Shown here: one piece after another, positions 1-8,931 of the stretch
Position numbering within the stretch: the stretch's first letter is position 1
Layout of the letters: the number at the start of each line of letters is the position of its first letter
Assembly: GCA_963814745.1 (NCBI GenBank)
Contig: CAWFEA010000017.1
Coordinates: 1-64,000 of the forward strand
DNA from: CAWBRT01 sp963814745
GTDB lineage: Bacteria > Acidobacteriota > Terriglobia > Terriglobales > Acidobacteriaceae
Direction: 5' to 3'
Length of the DNA stretch: 64,000 bases
Program-made: the position numbers and the translations under genes
Notes under the pieces: generated by a model
The model's input: the letters and a program-made list of their open reading frames with translations, nothing else
The model's database searches: none
Told to the model about the DNA's origin: nothing

Positions 1-90
1 ATGGTGTCCTTTCGGCAAGGCTGCGTGACTCCGCTTGTCATAGTTGATAGGGTCGGTCTTACGCCCCAGCGAGGGTAAGGAGGACCGACG

Positions 91-491
91 ATGGCCAGGC
101 GATCAGCTATTCCGGTGGGAATGCGGAAGGTTCACGGACGCTTCGAACGGTGGCGGAAGTCGCATACTGGCTGCTTACCGATTCCAGAGCGCCTATGGTG
201 GGCGGCGGCGGAGTTGGCCAAAGAGCATGGCGTTTGTCGGACGGCACAAGTTCTACGTTTGGAGTACGGCAAGCTGAAACGGCTGGCCGGAAGGGCCGAT
301 CGAGTCTCACGCTCAACCACGTCGAGACCACCACGAACATCTTTTGTGGAACTGGTGACACCGCAGACAATCGGTGTATCGGAGTGCGTTATCGAACTGG
401 AAGGGCCGCGTGGAAAGGTACGCATTCAGTGGAAAGGAACTACCGCGCCTGATCTGGCCGGGCTAGCCGGGCGTTGTGGGAATCGGCATGA
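91..491 (+). pseudogene. tnpA: IS66 accessory protein TnpA, frameshifted near its 3' end
   Basis: This small basic protein resembles the first reading frame of IS66 elements, a helix-turn-helix-like accessory protein of about 130 residues. The central segment with IPERLWWAAAELAKEHGV and RTAQVLRLEYGKLKRL is the characteristic part. An AGGAGG-like ribosome site (TAAGGAGGACC) precedes the ATG at 91. The frame runs through to 549 with a meaningless tail, but if one C is restored at 467-468 the protein ends in ARALWESA with a TGA at 489-491 that overlaps the ATG of tnpB at 488, which is the usual IS66 coupling. The frameshift is therefore one missing base, either mutation or sequencing error. It is not functional without an intact tnpC. 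Confidence 0.7.
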
Positions 492-1099
492 TCCAAGTCA
501 CGCCGCACATGCGCATCCTGGTGGCGGTCGAAGCCGTGGATTTCCGTAACGGGATTGATGGTCTGGCCAAGGTGTGCAAGCAAGAACTGAAGGCGGACCC
601 GTTTTCAGGAGTGTTATTCGTTTTCCGGAATCGCCGCCGGACCGCCGTGAAAATTCTTTGCTATGACTCGCAAGGGTTCTGGCTATGCCAAAAGCGCCTT
701 TCGACCGGACGTTTTCGTTTTTGGCCGGCTCAGGCAACGGAAGTGACCCAAGGGGTAGCCGCGCACCAGCTCCAGGTGCTGCTCCTGGGCGGCGATCCGA
801 CGTCGGCTAAAGTTCCACCCGCCTGGCGTCCGCTGTCGGTACCCACGTCAACCATGCAACCACGATGGGGGATGCGCTGGCGCGCAATCTTCCCAAAGAG
901 TTTCAAGCAGTGGTGGCCAACTGCATCGCCCACGGCCGACGCCGTTTTGTCGAGGTGGCGGCGAAGTTCCCCGAGGAATGCCGCTATGTGTTGGAGACAT
1001 TGGGAGAGGTCTATAAGCATGATACTTTCTGCCGGGAGCAGGGGATGTCGCCGGAGGAGCGTCTCGGCTACCATCAAACCCACAGTGGCCCGCGGATGA
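488..1099 (+). CDS. tnpB: IS66 TnpB (Orf2), reading into the tnpC remnant
   Basis: The first 115 or so residues match the IS66 Orf2/TnpB family, with the signatures VDFRNGIDGLAKVCKQEL, PFSGVLFVFRNRRRT and KILCYDSQGFWLCQKRLSTG. The family protein is needed for IS66 transposition but its biochemical role is not clear. The start at 488 (MIQVTPHMRI) is preferred over the in-frame ATG at 476 because it gives the ATGA overlap with tnpA. Normal members end soon after the motif VPPAWRPLS; here the stop was lost in the internal deletion, so the frame continues out of phase over the tnpC remnant to 1099. The last 80 or so residues are therefore junk. Confidence 0.7.
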   Translation: MIQVTPHMRILVAVEAVDFRNGIDGLAKVCKQELKADPFSGVLFVFRNRRRTAVKILCYDSQGFWLCQKRLSTGRFRFWPAQATEVTQGVAAHQLQVLLLGGDPTSAKVPPAWRPLSVPTSTMQPRWGMRWRAIFPKSFKQWWPTASPTADAVLSRWRRSSPRNAAMCWRHWERSISMILSAGSRGCRRRSVSATIKPTVARG

Positions 1100-1506
1100 A
1101 AGAACTGGAGCAATGGTTCCGGGAACAGTTCGCGGATCGCAAGGTAGAGCCCAACTCTGGTTTAGGTCAAGCCATTACCTATATGCAGAACCATTGGCCG
1201 AAGCTAACCTTGTTTCTCCGCCAAGCGGGCGCACCGTTGGACAACAACCTTTGCGAGCGGGCCTTGAAGAAGGCCATTCTTCATCGAAAAAATGCGCTGT
1301 TCTACAAGACCCAGAACGGCGCCCACGTCGGCGACCTGTTCATGAGCCTGATTCACACCTGCCAGCTCTGTGGCGCCAATCCCTTCGACTATCTGACCAA
1401 ACTGCAGCAGCACGGCGAAGCGTTGTCCCGTAGTCCGCAGCCATGGATGCCCTGGAACTACCGCGACCTCCACGGAACCGACAGCATGATACCGAGTAGC
1501 GTATGA
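865..1506 (+). pseudogene. tnpC: IS66 transposase TnpC, 5'-truncated remnant
   Basis: This reading frame is the C-terminal part of an IS66 DDE transposase. MGDALARNLPKEFQAVVANC, AHGRRRFVEVAAKFPEECR, and the late block APLDNNLCERALKKAILHRK followed by FYKTQNGAHVGDLFMSLIHT are the family signatures; the last carries the catalytic glutamate region. About 300 N-terminal residues, including the zinc-binding region and the first catalytic aspartates, are missing, so it is inactive. In-frame codons just upstream (to about 838) still look like transposase, which places the deletion junction there. No separate translation start is obvious. Confidence 0.75.
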
Positions 1507-1536
1507 TGATCTCCACCTGGCCGAAAACAATCGTCT

Positions 1537-1692
1537 TCGAATGGGAAGCGTCTAGGTCGGCCACCAACCGCGGCGCAGAAGCACGGCCAAGTGCAGGATC
1601 TCTATCGTGCGGGCGTCAGCAAGGCTGAGATCGCCCGCCGCCTCGAAATCGAGCGCACCTCGGTGCGCCGCATTCTGACAGAGCGGTTATAG
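1537..1692 (+). pseudogene. Serine recombinase/resolvase, C-terminal helix-turn-helix remnant
   Basis: A reading frame too short for normal gene calling encodes KRLGRPPTAAQKHGQVQDLY, then a helix-turn-helix with SKAEIARRLEIERTSVRRIL, and stops at a TAG at 1690-1692. This is the DNA-binding tail of a Tn3-type resolvase/invertase (HTH_7 region); the catalytic N-terminal domain is absent, with an in-frame TGA at 1507-1509. The stop lies two bases before the ATG of the next gene, an arrangement that points to former co-transcription with it. The truncation point is adjacent to the IS66 remnant, so insertion or later rearrangement of that element probably removed the 5' end. Confidence 0.75.
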
Positions 1693-1693
1693 C

Positions 1694-2434
1694 ATGCCCC
1701 CGAAAAAGCTTTGGATGCCGCAGGAAGTGTATCCACTCAAGGTCACTCTGCTGGGCACAACCCCGCCCATCTGGCGTCGCCTGTTGGTGCCTGCAGAGAT
1801 GACGTTGGCGCAGTTGCACGATGTGCGGCAACGGGCGATGGAGTGGGAGAACTGCCACATGCATGAGTTCCAGATCGGCCAAAAGCGCTTTGGTAAACCC
1901 GATCCAACCGACAAGGGCATGGGCCTGCCAGCCATCGGCGATGAGCGTACGGTGCGGTTGTTCACCGTGCTCGGCAAGGTCGGCGCCAAGGCAGTGTATA
2001 CCTACGACTTCGGCGATAACTGGCAACATGGCATCGTCACGGAAAACGTGCTGACGCCGGAGGCGGGCAAGACCTATCCGGTATGCGTGGGTGGAAAACG
2101 CCATGGTCCGCCCGAGGACTGCGGCGGTGCCCCCGGCGATTACAACCTACTGCGTGCCATCAGTGACCCGGACCACGACCAACATGAGGAAATGCTGGAG
2201 TGGCTGGACGACCATTTTGATCCAGAAGCTTTTTCCCTCGATGACATCAACCGAAGACTGGCACCGCCCCAGCGACGCCGGCAAAGAAGTAAGACTACGC
2301 AGCCTGACCGAAAGCACACGATGGCTACACCCTCCAGAGCGACCTCTAATAGCACCCGGCCTCACGTCCGGGCAGGCTTCTCGCTTGTAAACATGTTGGC
2401 ATTAACACAACCCTGCTGTGGCGAATCGACCTAA
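1694..2434 (+). CDS. pRiA4b ORF-3-like protein (IS/plasmid-associated)
   Basis: Residues 10-190 match the pRiA4b ORF-3-like family, with PLKVTLLGTTPPIWRRLLVP, the aromatic AVYTYDFGDNWQHGIV block and the CVGGKRHGPPEDCGGAPGDY segment. The molecular role of the family is unknown; members are often carried with resolvases, plasmids and insertion sequences. It starts two bases after the resolvase remnant's stop. The last 55 or so residues (from about 2290) are low in family similarity and rich in Arg, Ser and Thr, so the true C-terminus may have been altered. It is the only apparently complete gene in the mobile debris at this end of the window. Confidence 0.7.
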   Translation: MPPKKLWMPQEVYPLKVTLLGTTPPIWRRLLVPAEMTLAQLHDVRQRAMEWENCHMHEFQIGQKRFGKPDPTDKGMGLPAIGDERTVRLFTVLGKVGAKAVYTYDFGDNWQHGIVTENVLTPEAGKTYPVCVGGKRHGPPEDCGGAPGDYNLLRAISDPDHDQHEEMLEWLDDHFDPEAFSLDDINRRLAPPQRRRQRSKTTQPDRKHTMATPSRATSNSTRPHVRAGFSLVNMLALTQPCCGEST

Positions 2435-2456
2435 GGCAAAGCGAACGGAGAAGCAG

Positions 2457-3014
2457 ATGAAAAAGATTGCTGGATTATCGCTACCTCTTCTTGCAACGGT
2501 TGTCATCGTGACGCTTTTGACAAGCTGTTCACTTTCAAAGCCGGGTGCTGAGAAACCTCCTGCCGGCAGCGTTTCCCTGGTTGGTGCCGGCTCATCGTTT
2601 GACGCGTTGCTGTTCAAGCGCTGGTTCACCGTCTATCATGAAAGTCACCCGAACGTCTTCATCAAGTATGACTCTGTGGGCAGCGGAGAAGGTGTTCGCC
2701 GCTTTATCGGAAAGAACGTTGAGGATAAAGACAAGGTCGACTTCGGCGCAAGCGATTCTGCCATGTCCGACGTGGAACTCGCCCAGACGAACAACAATGC
2801 CTTAATGGTCCCGGTCACCTCCGCCTGCCTCGTGCTGGCCTACAATCTGCCGAACTTTCATGGCGAGCTTCGCCTTTCCCGTAAAGCTTACGCGGGTATC
2901 TTTCTTGGGGAAATTAGGAAATGGAACGATCGGTTGCGCGGACAATCGCCACCAGCAGCTTACCTCAACCTGTCAGTCTATGGGTTTACTGAAAAGGCTC
3001 TAGCAGGATGCTGA
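2457..3014 (+). pseudogene. pstS: Phosphate-binding lipoprotein PstS, 3'-truncated
   Basis: The protein begins with a lipoprotein signal peptide (MKKIAGLSLPLLATVVIVTL, lipobox LTSC) and continues with phosphate-binding PstS motifs: VGAGSSFDALLFKRWF, KYDSVGSGEGVRRFIGKNV, DFGASDSAMS and GIFLGEIRKWND. These line the phosphate site of the high-affinity Pst ABC transporter. Normal PstS proteins have about 340 residues; similarity stops after residue 165 or so and the last 20 residues are unrelated, so the C-terminal half is missing. A GGAGAAG ribosome site precedes the ATG at 2457; the longer frame from 2418 is unlikely. No pstCAB genes follow. The product could be exported but should not bind phosphate properly. 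Confidence 0.75.
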
Positions 3015-3196
3015 AACCCCGGCGTTCACTTCGTGGACGTAGGGGTCATGCCAGTTGAGTACAGCTCCACTTAGCTTCGGCGCGCTACCCGCGCTTGATC
3101 GCGTCAAAATGATTTCTTGCCGGGGCGGCGGGAGGGGACCCTATTTTGAAATCGGGTGGCGCCTGCCCTGTAAGCTTGCGGAACTGTGAGCCGTGT
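3015..3196. other. Intergenic gap between pstS remnant and sensor kinase
   Basis: No coding similarity was found. The segment separates two convergent units (truncated pstS on plus, sensor kinase on minus) and contains no clear terminator hairpin with a T-tract. Confidence 0.4.
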
Positions 3197-4379
3197 CTAG
3201 CATCTCGGTCCACCCTCGACAGGCAAGAAGATCGAGAACGCTGTTCCTCTATGTGCGCCGTTCGTGCGGGAGTGTACCCGGATGGACCCGTGATGCTTTT
3301 CGACAATCTGCTTGCTGACCCACAATCCCAGTCCGACTCCGATCGTCTCCTTGGTAGTGAAGAACGGCTCGAAGAGATGCGACAGCGTGGCCGCATCCAT
3401 GCCTTTGCCGTTGTCGGCTACGGTGATTCTAAGGCTGGGATGACCGCGGTCGAGGCTGTTCAGCTTGGAGAAACGCAGCTTAATCGTGCCTCTATCGTCG
3501 AGTGCGTCGAGACTGTTAACCAAGAGATTGGAAAAGAGCTGCCGCAGTTCGCCAGCCGCGGCTGTGATTTCGAGATCGCCGTCATACTGCTTTTCGATGA
3601 CTGCACGCTTAGCCTTGATTTTGGACTGCAGCAGGTCTATCAGAGAATCCAGAATAGCTCCGGGGGAGACAATCCCTGGGGCAGAAGGTTCGCGGTAGAA
3701 ACGCAGGCTCTGTCGCGTGATGTGCGCTATGCGCTTCAACTCCTCTTCTGCCACATCGAGGTAAGTGCGCGCAGCCTCTGGAATCTCCGCACCGGCAATG
3801 GTGCGTGCCAGATAGAGCGAGTTCATCGCCGCTTCCAGCGGGTTGTTGATCTCATGCGAGACGCTGGCGGCCAGGCGGCCAACCGAGGCCAGCTTCTCGC
3901 TGCGGAGCAATGCTGCTTCGGCCCGCTTGCGCTCGGTGATGTCGCGCAAGATGACGAAGGATTTCGCTTCATCACTTGGGAGAATGACGGAATTGACATC
4001 GGTCTCAAATTTTGTGCCGTCTTTGCGAATGAATGACAACTCACCTCTAAACCTGCCCGTGGACCTGCGCTGCTCTAACGCGGGTGCCAGACGCGGATCA
4101 GCCAGATCGCAAAGCCCCAGCCGGCCCAGCCGGCACAGTTCCTCTTCCGTCATGCCGAACATCGCGCAGGCGGCCGGATTAGCCGCAGCAGTCGTTCCAT
4201 CGGGGATAGTCATGAAGACGGCATCGATGTTGTTCTCAAACAGCGTGCGATAGCGAGCCTCGCTCACCTGCAGCGCCTGCTCTGCCCGCTTACGCCCGGT
4301 AATGTCCTGAAGCGTGACCAATACCTGCGACTCTCCCCGGAAAGTGAACGCGCCGTGGAAAGCAGAAAGGTGGCCTCCT
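3197..4379 (-). CDS. PAS sensor histidine kinase, 3' part of a frameshifted gene
   Basis: This is the kinase half of a gene that starts at 5793. After a PAS domain (NNIDAVFMTIPDG to FVILRDITERKRAE) come the dimerisation H-box with SVSHEINNPLEAAMNSLYLA, the N-box LFSNLLVNSLDAL, G1 ITVADNGKGMD, F-box HLFEPFFTTKE and G2 GVGLGLWVSKQIVEKHHGS, so it is a complete class I histidine kinase core. There is no membrane segment, so it is predicted to be cytoplasmic. The frame joins the upstream ORF if one base is added to an A8 run (T8 at 4381-4388 on the plus strand), giving continuous GGHLSAFHGAFTFRGESQVL. No receiver protein is adjacent. Confidence 0.85.
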
Positions 4380-4380
4380 G

Positions 4381-5793
4381 TTTTTTTTCAGCGACGAGAA
4401 TAGGCAGGCTCGCTTCCACTTGCAGATGGCTGTTCCCGGTTGTCATCGTGTCGAGAAGCGTGAGGCGCACGGGGCAGGCCTTGCAGGCCAGCCCGAAGCC
4501 GCAGCCTCTGGGATCATCCAACGAATACAGGCAGCGCATTGCTTCGCCGCCGCACCGGCCGAGCATATCGGCCTCGGACCGGTCGTAGAATCGCTCCGCG
4601 AATCGATTTGCCTTGCGGATGTGACCATTCCCGTCCACCAGCAGCATGACGAGTGGAGCATCCTGGTAAATCTTGTCCAGTTGCGCCTCGCTCTGGTGCA
4701 GCGCCTCCTCGACTCGCTTCCGATGCAGTGCCTCCACTATCGCCGGGGACAGCGCTTCCAGTGATTCAAGCTCGTGCTGCCGGTACCCTCCCTCACGATT
4801 GGCGACTCCAATCAGACCGATGGTTCGACCGCCTTCGATTAGGGGCACGCTGAGAAAGGATGTCAACGCCGTATCGCCACTGGGCGTACCGAGGCTTTCG
4901 GGGTGCTTGGCAGGGGCGTTGTTCAACATGCTCTTGCCGTCCTGCAAGACTTGACCGTATAGCTCATGAATCTTGAAATCGCCCGTCGGACGGAGATGTC
5001 CCGCCGGGTCATGGGTGACGGCGTACTTCCACCCGGGGTCGCTAACGGCATCATCGTGGAAGACACTACCTGGGCCGACTTCGCGGAAAAATCCCAAGCT
5101 GCTGCCTGTAATCTGTTTCGCCACCCGGAGGCATGTTTGTCCTAATTCTTCCGCAGTCTTGCATATGAGCGCTTCTTCGAAGATCGTATTAATTCCGGCC
5201 AATATAGCATTCGACCGCCGGATGTACTCTTCGGCGCGCTTGCGCTCGGTGATGTCGCTGATCACGACTCGCAATACCGACGCGCCCCCGGCGTCTTCGG
5301 CCGCAGCTGCCTCTACGCGGGCCCAGAACTGAACCCCGTCAGGCCGCACCATGCGTAGCTCGGAGACCTGCTGCAACTCAGTTTCGAGGAGCTGTTTGCG
5401 CAGCCGATAGTAGATGTCCCCATCTTCGGGGAGAATGAAGCTGGTCAACCGCCGCTTGACCAGAGCGCCCCTTTCCACCCCCAGCAAACGGGCCGCGGTG
5501 AGATTGGCCTCGAGGATCAAGCCCTCCTCACTCACCGTGACGTAGCCTACCGGCGCTAAGTCATAGAGATCGAAATACCGCGTCCGGGCGGCATCGAGTT
5601 CTAGCTGCGCCCGGCGCAGTTCCTCGTTCTGCATCTGCAGCTCGATCTGATGTACCCGCAACTCCTGGAGCATACGCCCGGCTTCCTCGGGCGACATGGA
5701 TTCCGCCCGTTGCGGCTCGTCTGCCCCGGTCATCTCCTCCGCGCGTTTACGAAGGTTGGCCGGATCCCGTCGGAATTCATCTTGACTGCTCAT
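4381..5793 (-). CDS. PAS-GAF-PAS sensor region, 5' part of the same frameshifted kinase
   Basis: This is the sensory half of the kinase. Domains in order are an N-terminal coiled segment (EEAGRMLQELRVHQIELQMQ, about residues 35-70), a PAS domain with PAC tail (RYFDLYDLAPVGYVTVSEEG to VVISDITERKRAE, 72-190), a GAF-like domain (195-355, with FLSVPLIEGGRTIGLIGVAN) and a further PAS domain (375-470) holding cysteines CGFGLACKACPVR that could bind a metal or sense redox state. It ends by frameshift at the A8 run; the 40 residues read beyond it in this frame are artefactual. The start overlaps the end of the CheR-PAS gene by 17 bases, so the two are translationally coupled and probably act in one pathway. 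Confidence 0.8.
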
Positions 5794-7825
5794 GCGGTGC
5801 CTCTTCCATCTGCTTCCGCGGCGTGAGATCTACAAAGGTAATTACCGCGCCCTCGATCACGTTTTCCAGGGTGCGATAGGGCCGGATACGCAGCGCGTAC
5901 CAATTCCCGGTCTTGGTTTGTACTTCAATTTCTCTTGGGACCAGATCGTCAAGCACGGTTTGCACGTCCTCGACCAGGCGGTCGTAGCCCACCAGGTTGG
6001 AGACGATGTGGCTTACCGGCCGCCCCACGTCGGTCAGAATCAGGTTGATCACGTGGGTGACGGCGGGAGTGAAACGTATGATCCGCAGTTGATGGTCCAC
6101 GAAGATTGTCCCTATGCCCGTGCCGGCCAGCAGGTTGTTCATATCGTTGTTGGCCCGCGACAGATCGGCTACCTTCTGTTGCAACTCGGTGTTGACCGTG
6201 GCTAGTTCCTCGTTGACTGACTGCAACTCCTCTTTGGCGGTTTCCAGTTCCTCGTTGGTGGAGCGCAGCTCCTCGTTGACCGACTGCATTTCCTCGTTCG
6301 AAGATTTGAGTTCTTCGTTCGTGGTCTCCAGTTTCTCGTTCGTGACCTGGAGATTCTCTTCTTTGGCTCTCAGTTCCTGCCTGAGCAAGGCGATGCTGGT
6401 GTCCTTTTCCGTTACGGGCGCGCGCACAGCTTCGGCGGAATCCGCTGCGCTATCCACCTCGGGCTGTTCCGGCGCGACCGGCGGCGCGTCTTCGAACGCG
6501 ACCAGGAAAAGGATGGCCGCGGCAGGCGCGGCGCCCGCCGTCACCGGCTGTACGGTCAGATCGACGGTGGTGAAACCGCCGTTGGTTCTGACTTGCATGC
6601 CCGGCTCACGCACCAGCTCTTGTGCGAGCACCGCTCTCTGCAAAGCGCTGCTCAGCGCCCGCCGGAGACCCTCCCGAGCCATGTTCACGATGTTCATGCC
6701 GGCGTCGCCCGGGGCCGGTTCCAGGTATTTGCCGGTGTGGCCGTGGACATATTGGAGCTCGCCACGCTCGTCCACCAGCACAGCGGCAGGGGCGTATTGC
6801 TCCAGCAGTTTTCGCTCGGTCACCTCGCGCAGTGGGCTCTTGCCGGGGCGGAGCATCGTCCCAAGGAGACGCCGTTGCGGTCCGTCTTCGGTTGTCTGCG
6901 AGGACAAACTTCCCAAGCCTGGACGGTTTGTGCCGGGGAAGTCGTCCTTGCGCCGGAACAATTTCGATTGACGATCTATCGTCGCAAACAGGCCTGCATG
7001 CTCTCCTACCGTTTCCGAGGTACCCAGAAACAGAGAGCCTCCAGGGCTTAAAGCGTAGTGAAACAGGGGGATCAGTTTTTTCTGCAGCTCCCCGCCCAAA
7101 TAGATCAGCAGGTTCCGGCAACTGATGAGGTTGACCCTTGAAAACGGCGGATCTTTGATCGCGTCCTGTTCGGAAAAGACCAGCATGTCGCGGATGACTT
7201 TCTGGATGCGGTAAGCGCTCCCATCCGGTTCCTGGGTGAAGAACCGCGCCAGCCTTTCCGGAGTAATGTCGGCGGCAATGCTGGCCGGGTAAACGCCGGT
7301 ACGAGCCTGATCAACAGCACGACTGTCGACGTCGGTGGCGAACACCTGAATCTTGAAAGTCTGCTTCACCGCCTGGACGTGTTCCTGGAGCAGAATCGCA
7401 ATCGAATAGGCTTCTTCGCCAGTGGAACAGCCGGGTACCCAGACGCGAACCGGTGAACCCGGCGGCTTTTCCGCGAAGAGCTTCGGGATGACTTGTTCCT
7501 CGACCGCCGCGAACGCCTCCGGGTCGCGGAAGAAATTGGTGACTCCGATCAGCAAGTCGCGAAACAGCGCCTCCACCTCAGCCGTGTCCTGCTGCAACCG
7601 GCGCACGTACTCCTCCAGCCGCTCGATCTGGCTGATGGCCATGCGTCGCTCGACGCGCCGGGTGATGGTGTTTTGTTTGTACTGGGAAAAGTCATGGCCG
7701 GTTTGCACGCGCAGCAGGACGAAGACCTTCTTCATCGCGCTTTCGGCGTTGACGCTTGAAGACGCGGCCAAGCGGGGCAGATTGCCTAACGCCTTCATCA
7801 CGTAAGCAATGAGCTGCGCCGGCAT
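5777..7825 (-). CDS. CheR methyltransferase-PAS, 3' part of a CheB-CheR fusion
   Basis: Residues 35-300 form a CheR-type SAM-dependent protein-glutamate methyltransferase: TITRRVERRMAISQIERLEE, FRDLLIGVTNFFRDPEAF, the SAM loop WVPGCSTGEEAYSIAI, and NLISCRNLLIYL. A long heptad-rich coiled coil follows (about 495-575, ELRAKEENLQVTNEKLETTN) and then a PAS domain ending VDLTPRKQ. This architecture is typical of CheB-CheR-PAS fusion proteins in signalling pathways other than classical chemotaxis. The frame joins the upstream CheB ORF if one base is added to a G4 run at 7833-7836, giving DYVLPPAEMPAQLIAY, so the separate start at 7825 is probably internal. No chemoreceptor gene lies nearby. Confidence 0.88.
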   Translation of the reverse strand: MPAQLIAYVMKALGNLPRLAASSSVNAESAMKKVFVLLRVQTGHDFSQYKQNTITRRVERRMAISQIERLEEYVRRLQQDTAEVEALFRDLLIGVTNFFRDPEAFAAVEEQVIPKLFAEKPPGSPVRVWVPGCSTGEEAYSIAILLQEHVQAVKQTFKIQVFATDVDSRAVDQARTGVYPASIAADITPERLARFFTQEPDGSAYRIQKVIRDMLVFSEQDAIKDPPFSRVNLISCRNLLIYLGGELQKKLIPLFHYALSPGGSLFLGTSETVGEHAGLFATIDRQSKLFRRKDDFPGTNRPGLGSLSSQTTEDGPQRRLLGTMLRPGKSPLREVTERKLLEQYAPAAVLVDERGELQYVHGHTGKYLEPAPGDAGMNIVNMAREGLRRALSSALQRAVLAQELVREPGMQVRTNGGFTTVDLTVQPVTAGAAPAAAILFLVAFEDAPPVAPEQPEVDSAADSAEAVRAPVTEKDTSIALLRQELRAKEENLQVTNEKLETTNEELKSSNEEMQSVNEELRSTNEELETAKEELQSVNEELATVNTELQQKVADLSRANNDMNNLLAGTGIGTIFVDHQLRIIRFTPAVTHVINLILTDVGRPVSHIVSNLVGYDRLVEDVQTVLDDLVPREIEVQTKTGNWYALRIRPYRTLENVIEGAVITFVDLTPRKQMEEAPHEQSR

Positions 7826-8448
7826 CTCGGCAGGGGCAGGACATAGTCCATCATGCCGGTGTTGATGGCGTTGCGCGGCATGCCGTCGTACTCGGTGGAT
7901 TCCGGGTTCTGCGCCATCACCATGCCGCCCTCGCCCTTGATCGCTCGCACCCCGAGGGTGCCGTCGCTACCCGTGCCTGAAAGCACGATGCCGATGGCTC
8001 GTTCGTGCTGGTCCTGGGCCAGGGAGCGGAAGAAGAAATCGATGGGCAGGCGCATGCCGCGGGGAGCGCTCGGTTCCAGCAATTGCAGGGCGCCGTTCAG
8101 GAAGGCCATGTCCCGGTTGGGAGGAATAATATAGGTGCAGTTTGGCTCTACCTTCATGCCGTCCTCAACCTCGAAGACCCGCATTTTGGTATAGCGCTTG
8201 ATCAAGTCGGAAAGCAGGCTCTTGTAGTCCGGAGCCAAGTGCTGCACCAGGACAAAAGCCATCCCTGGATCGGCGTCGCCCGGAATCCCGGAGAAGAAAG
8301 CTTCAAATGCCGCCAAGCCCCCGGCGGAGGCGCCAATCCCGACAATCGGGAACCTTGTCTCTTCGGCTTTCGTTGGGAGTTCGGCCTCGCTTGGATTCTT
8401 GAGAGTTGCCTCCGGCGGATCTGGCTTCTCGTCCACTATTGTGGCCAT
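7798..8448 (-). CDS. CheB methylesterase, 5' part of a CheB-CheR fusion
   Basis: This is a CheB catalytic domain without a receiver domain. The triad is visible: Ser in VGIGASAGGLAAFEAFF, His in VLVQHLAPDYKSLL and Asp in IVLSGTGSDGTLGVRAIKGE. It would hydrolyse glutamyl methyl esters on receptor-like targets. The last residues (LPRCRRSSLLT) are frameshift artefact; the natural product continues into the CheR ORF. An N-terminal 30-residue acidic, proline-containing tail precedes the domain. It is the first gene of a minus-strand unit that continues with CheR-PAS and the PAS kinase, which suggests methylation-based tuning of a soluble sensor system. Confidence 0.88.
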   Translation of the reverse strand: MATIVDEKPDPPEATLKNPSEAELPTKAEETRFPIVGIGASAGGLAAFEAFFSGIPGDADPGMAFVLVQHLAPDYKSLLSDLIKRYTKMRVFEVEDGMKVEPNCTYIIPPNRDMAFLNGALQLLEPSAPRGMRLPIDFFFRSLAQDQHERAIGIVLSGTGSDGTLGVRAIKGEGGMVMAQNPESTEYDGMPRNAINTGMMDYVLPLPRCRRSSLLT

Positions 8449-8697
8449 GATTATGTATCCTATCTTGCCGTGCGGCTTCAGTTACTGGCCACGGTTGAAG
8501 AGATTGACGCTCGGCCTCTAGATTTTGAAGGTAGCTAAAGGGTTCGGGTCCGGGTTGCCATCCTGCATGTGACGCAAGTGTACACCGGATCGCGAGTACA
8601 AAACACAGCCCACTACGATTAAAAAAATGTTGAGAAGTATCTGTGCGGTCGCTGCGACATGTCTCGGAGCCAAGCCGCCAAGGGCGTATGCGGTTGA

Positions 8698-8907
8698 AAG
8701 CGTGCCTTCTTGGGTCCGGTGCCCGAGGCAACGGGCCTGTTCTTGGCCAACGGCTTCAGTGGTCACGGCGTCATGCATGCGCCGGCAACTGGCAAAATCC
8801 TTTCGGACTTGATCCTGAAGGGTTCCACCGACTTGATCGATGCAGAACGGTTGAGCCTCCGCCGGTTTGCCGAAGGAAAGCTGATCGAGGAAACCGCGGT
8901 CTTGTAA
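8698..8907 (+). pseudogene. DAO-type FAD oxidoreductase, C-terminal remnant
   Basis: The frame encodes LGPVPEATGLFLANGFSGHG followed by VMHAPATGKILSDLIL and ends RRFAEGKLIEETAVL. This is the C-terminal FAD-binding end of glycine/D-amino-acid oxidase-like enzymes, where the loop before GFSGHG contacts the isoalloxazine ring. A TGA at 8695-8697 lies just upstream in the same frame and no earlier part of the enzyme is recognisable, so more than 300 residues are missing. It lies between the cheB start and the 3' end of smc, convergent to smc. It is inactive debris. Confidence 0.7.
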
Positions 8908-8931
8908 GCAATCGGCCAGGATACACAACGT

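Larger units (their letters stand above)
60..1510 (+). mobile_element. Collapsed IS66-family insertion sequence
   Basis: Three IS66-type reading frames lie in the family order tnpA-tnpB-tnpC. The accessory tnpA has a one-base frameshift, tnpB is near full length, and tnpC keeps only its C-terminal part, so an internal deletion of most of tnpC joins the end of tnpB to the tnpC tail near position 840-865. I could not identify matching terminal inverted repeats, so the borders are approximate. With the DDE catalytic core largely gone, the element cannot move on its own. It is followed by another truncated recombinase gene. Confidence 0.75.

Noticed and set aside
4381..4388. Sensor kinase break as proven programmed frameshifting
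   Set aside because: Eight other single-base breaks in the window, mostly in shorter homopolymers, make error the simpler cause; kept only as a hypothesis.
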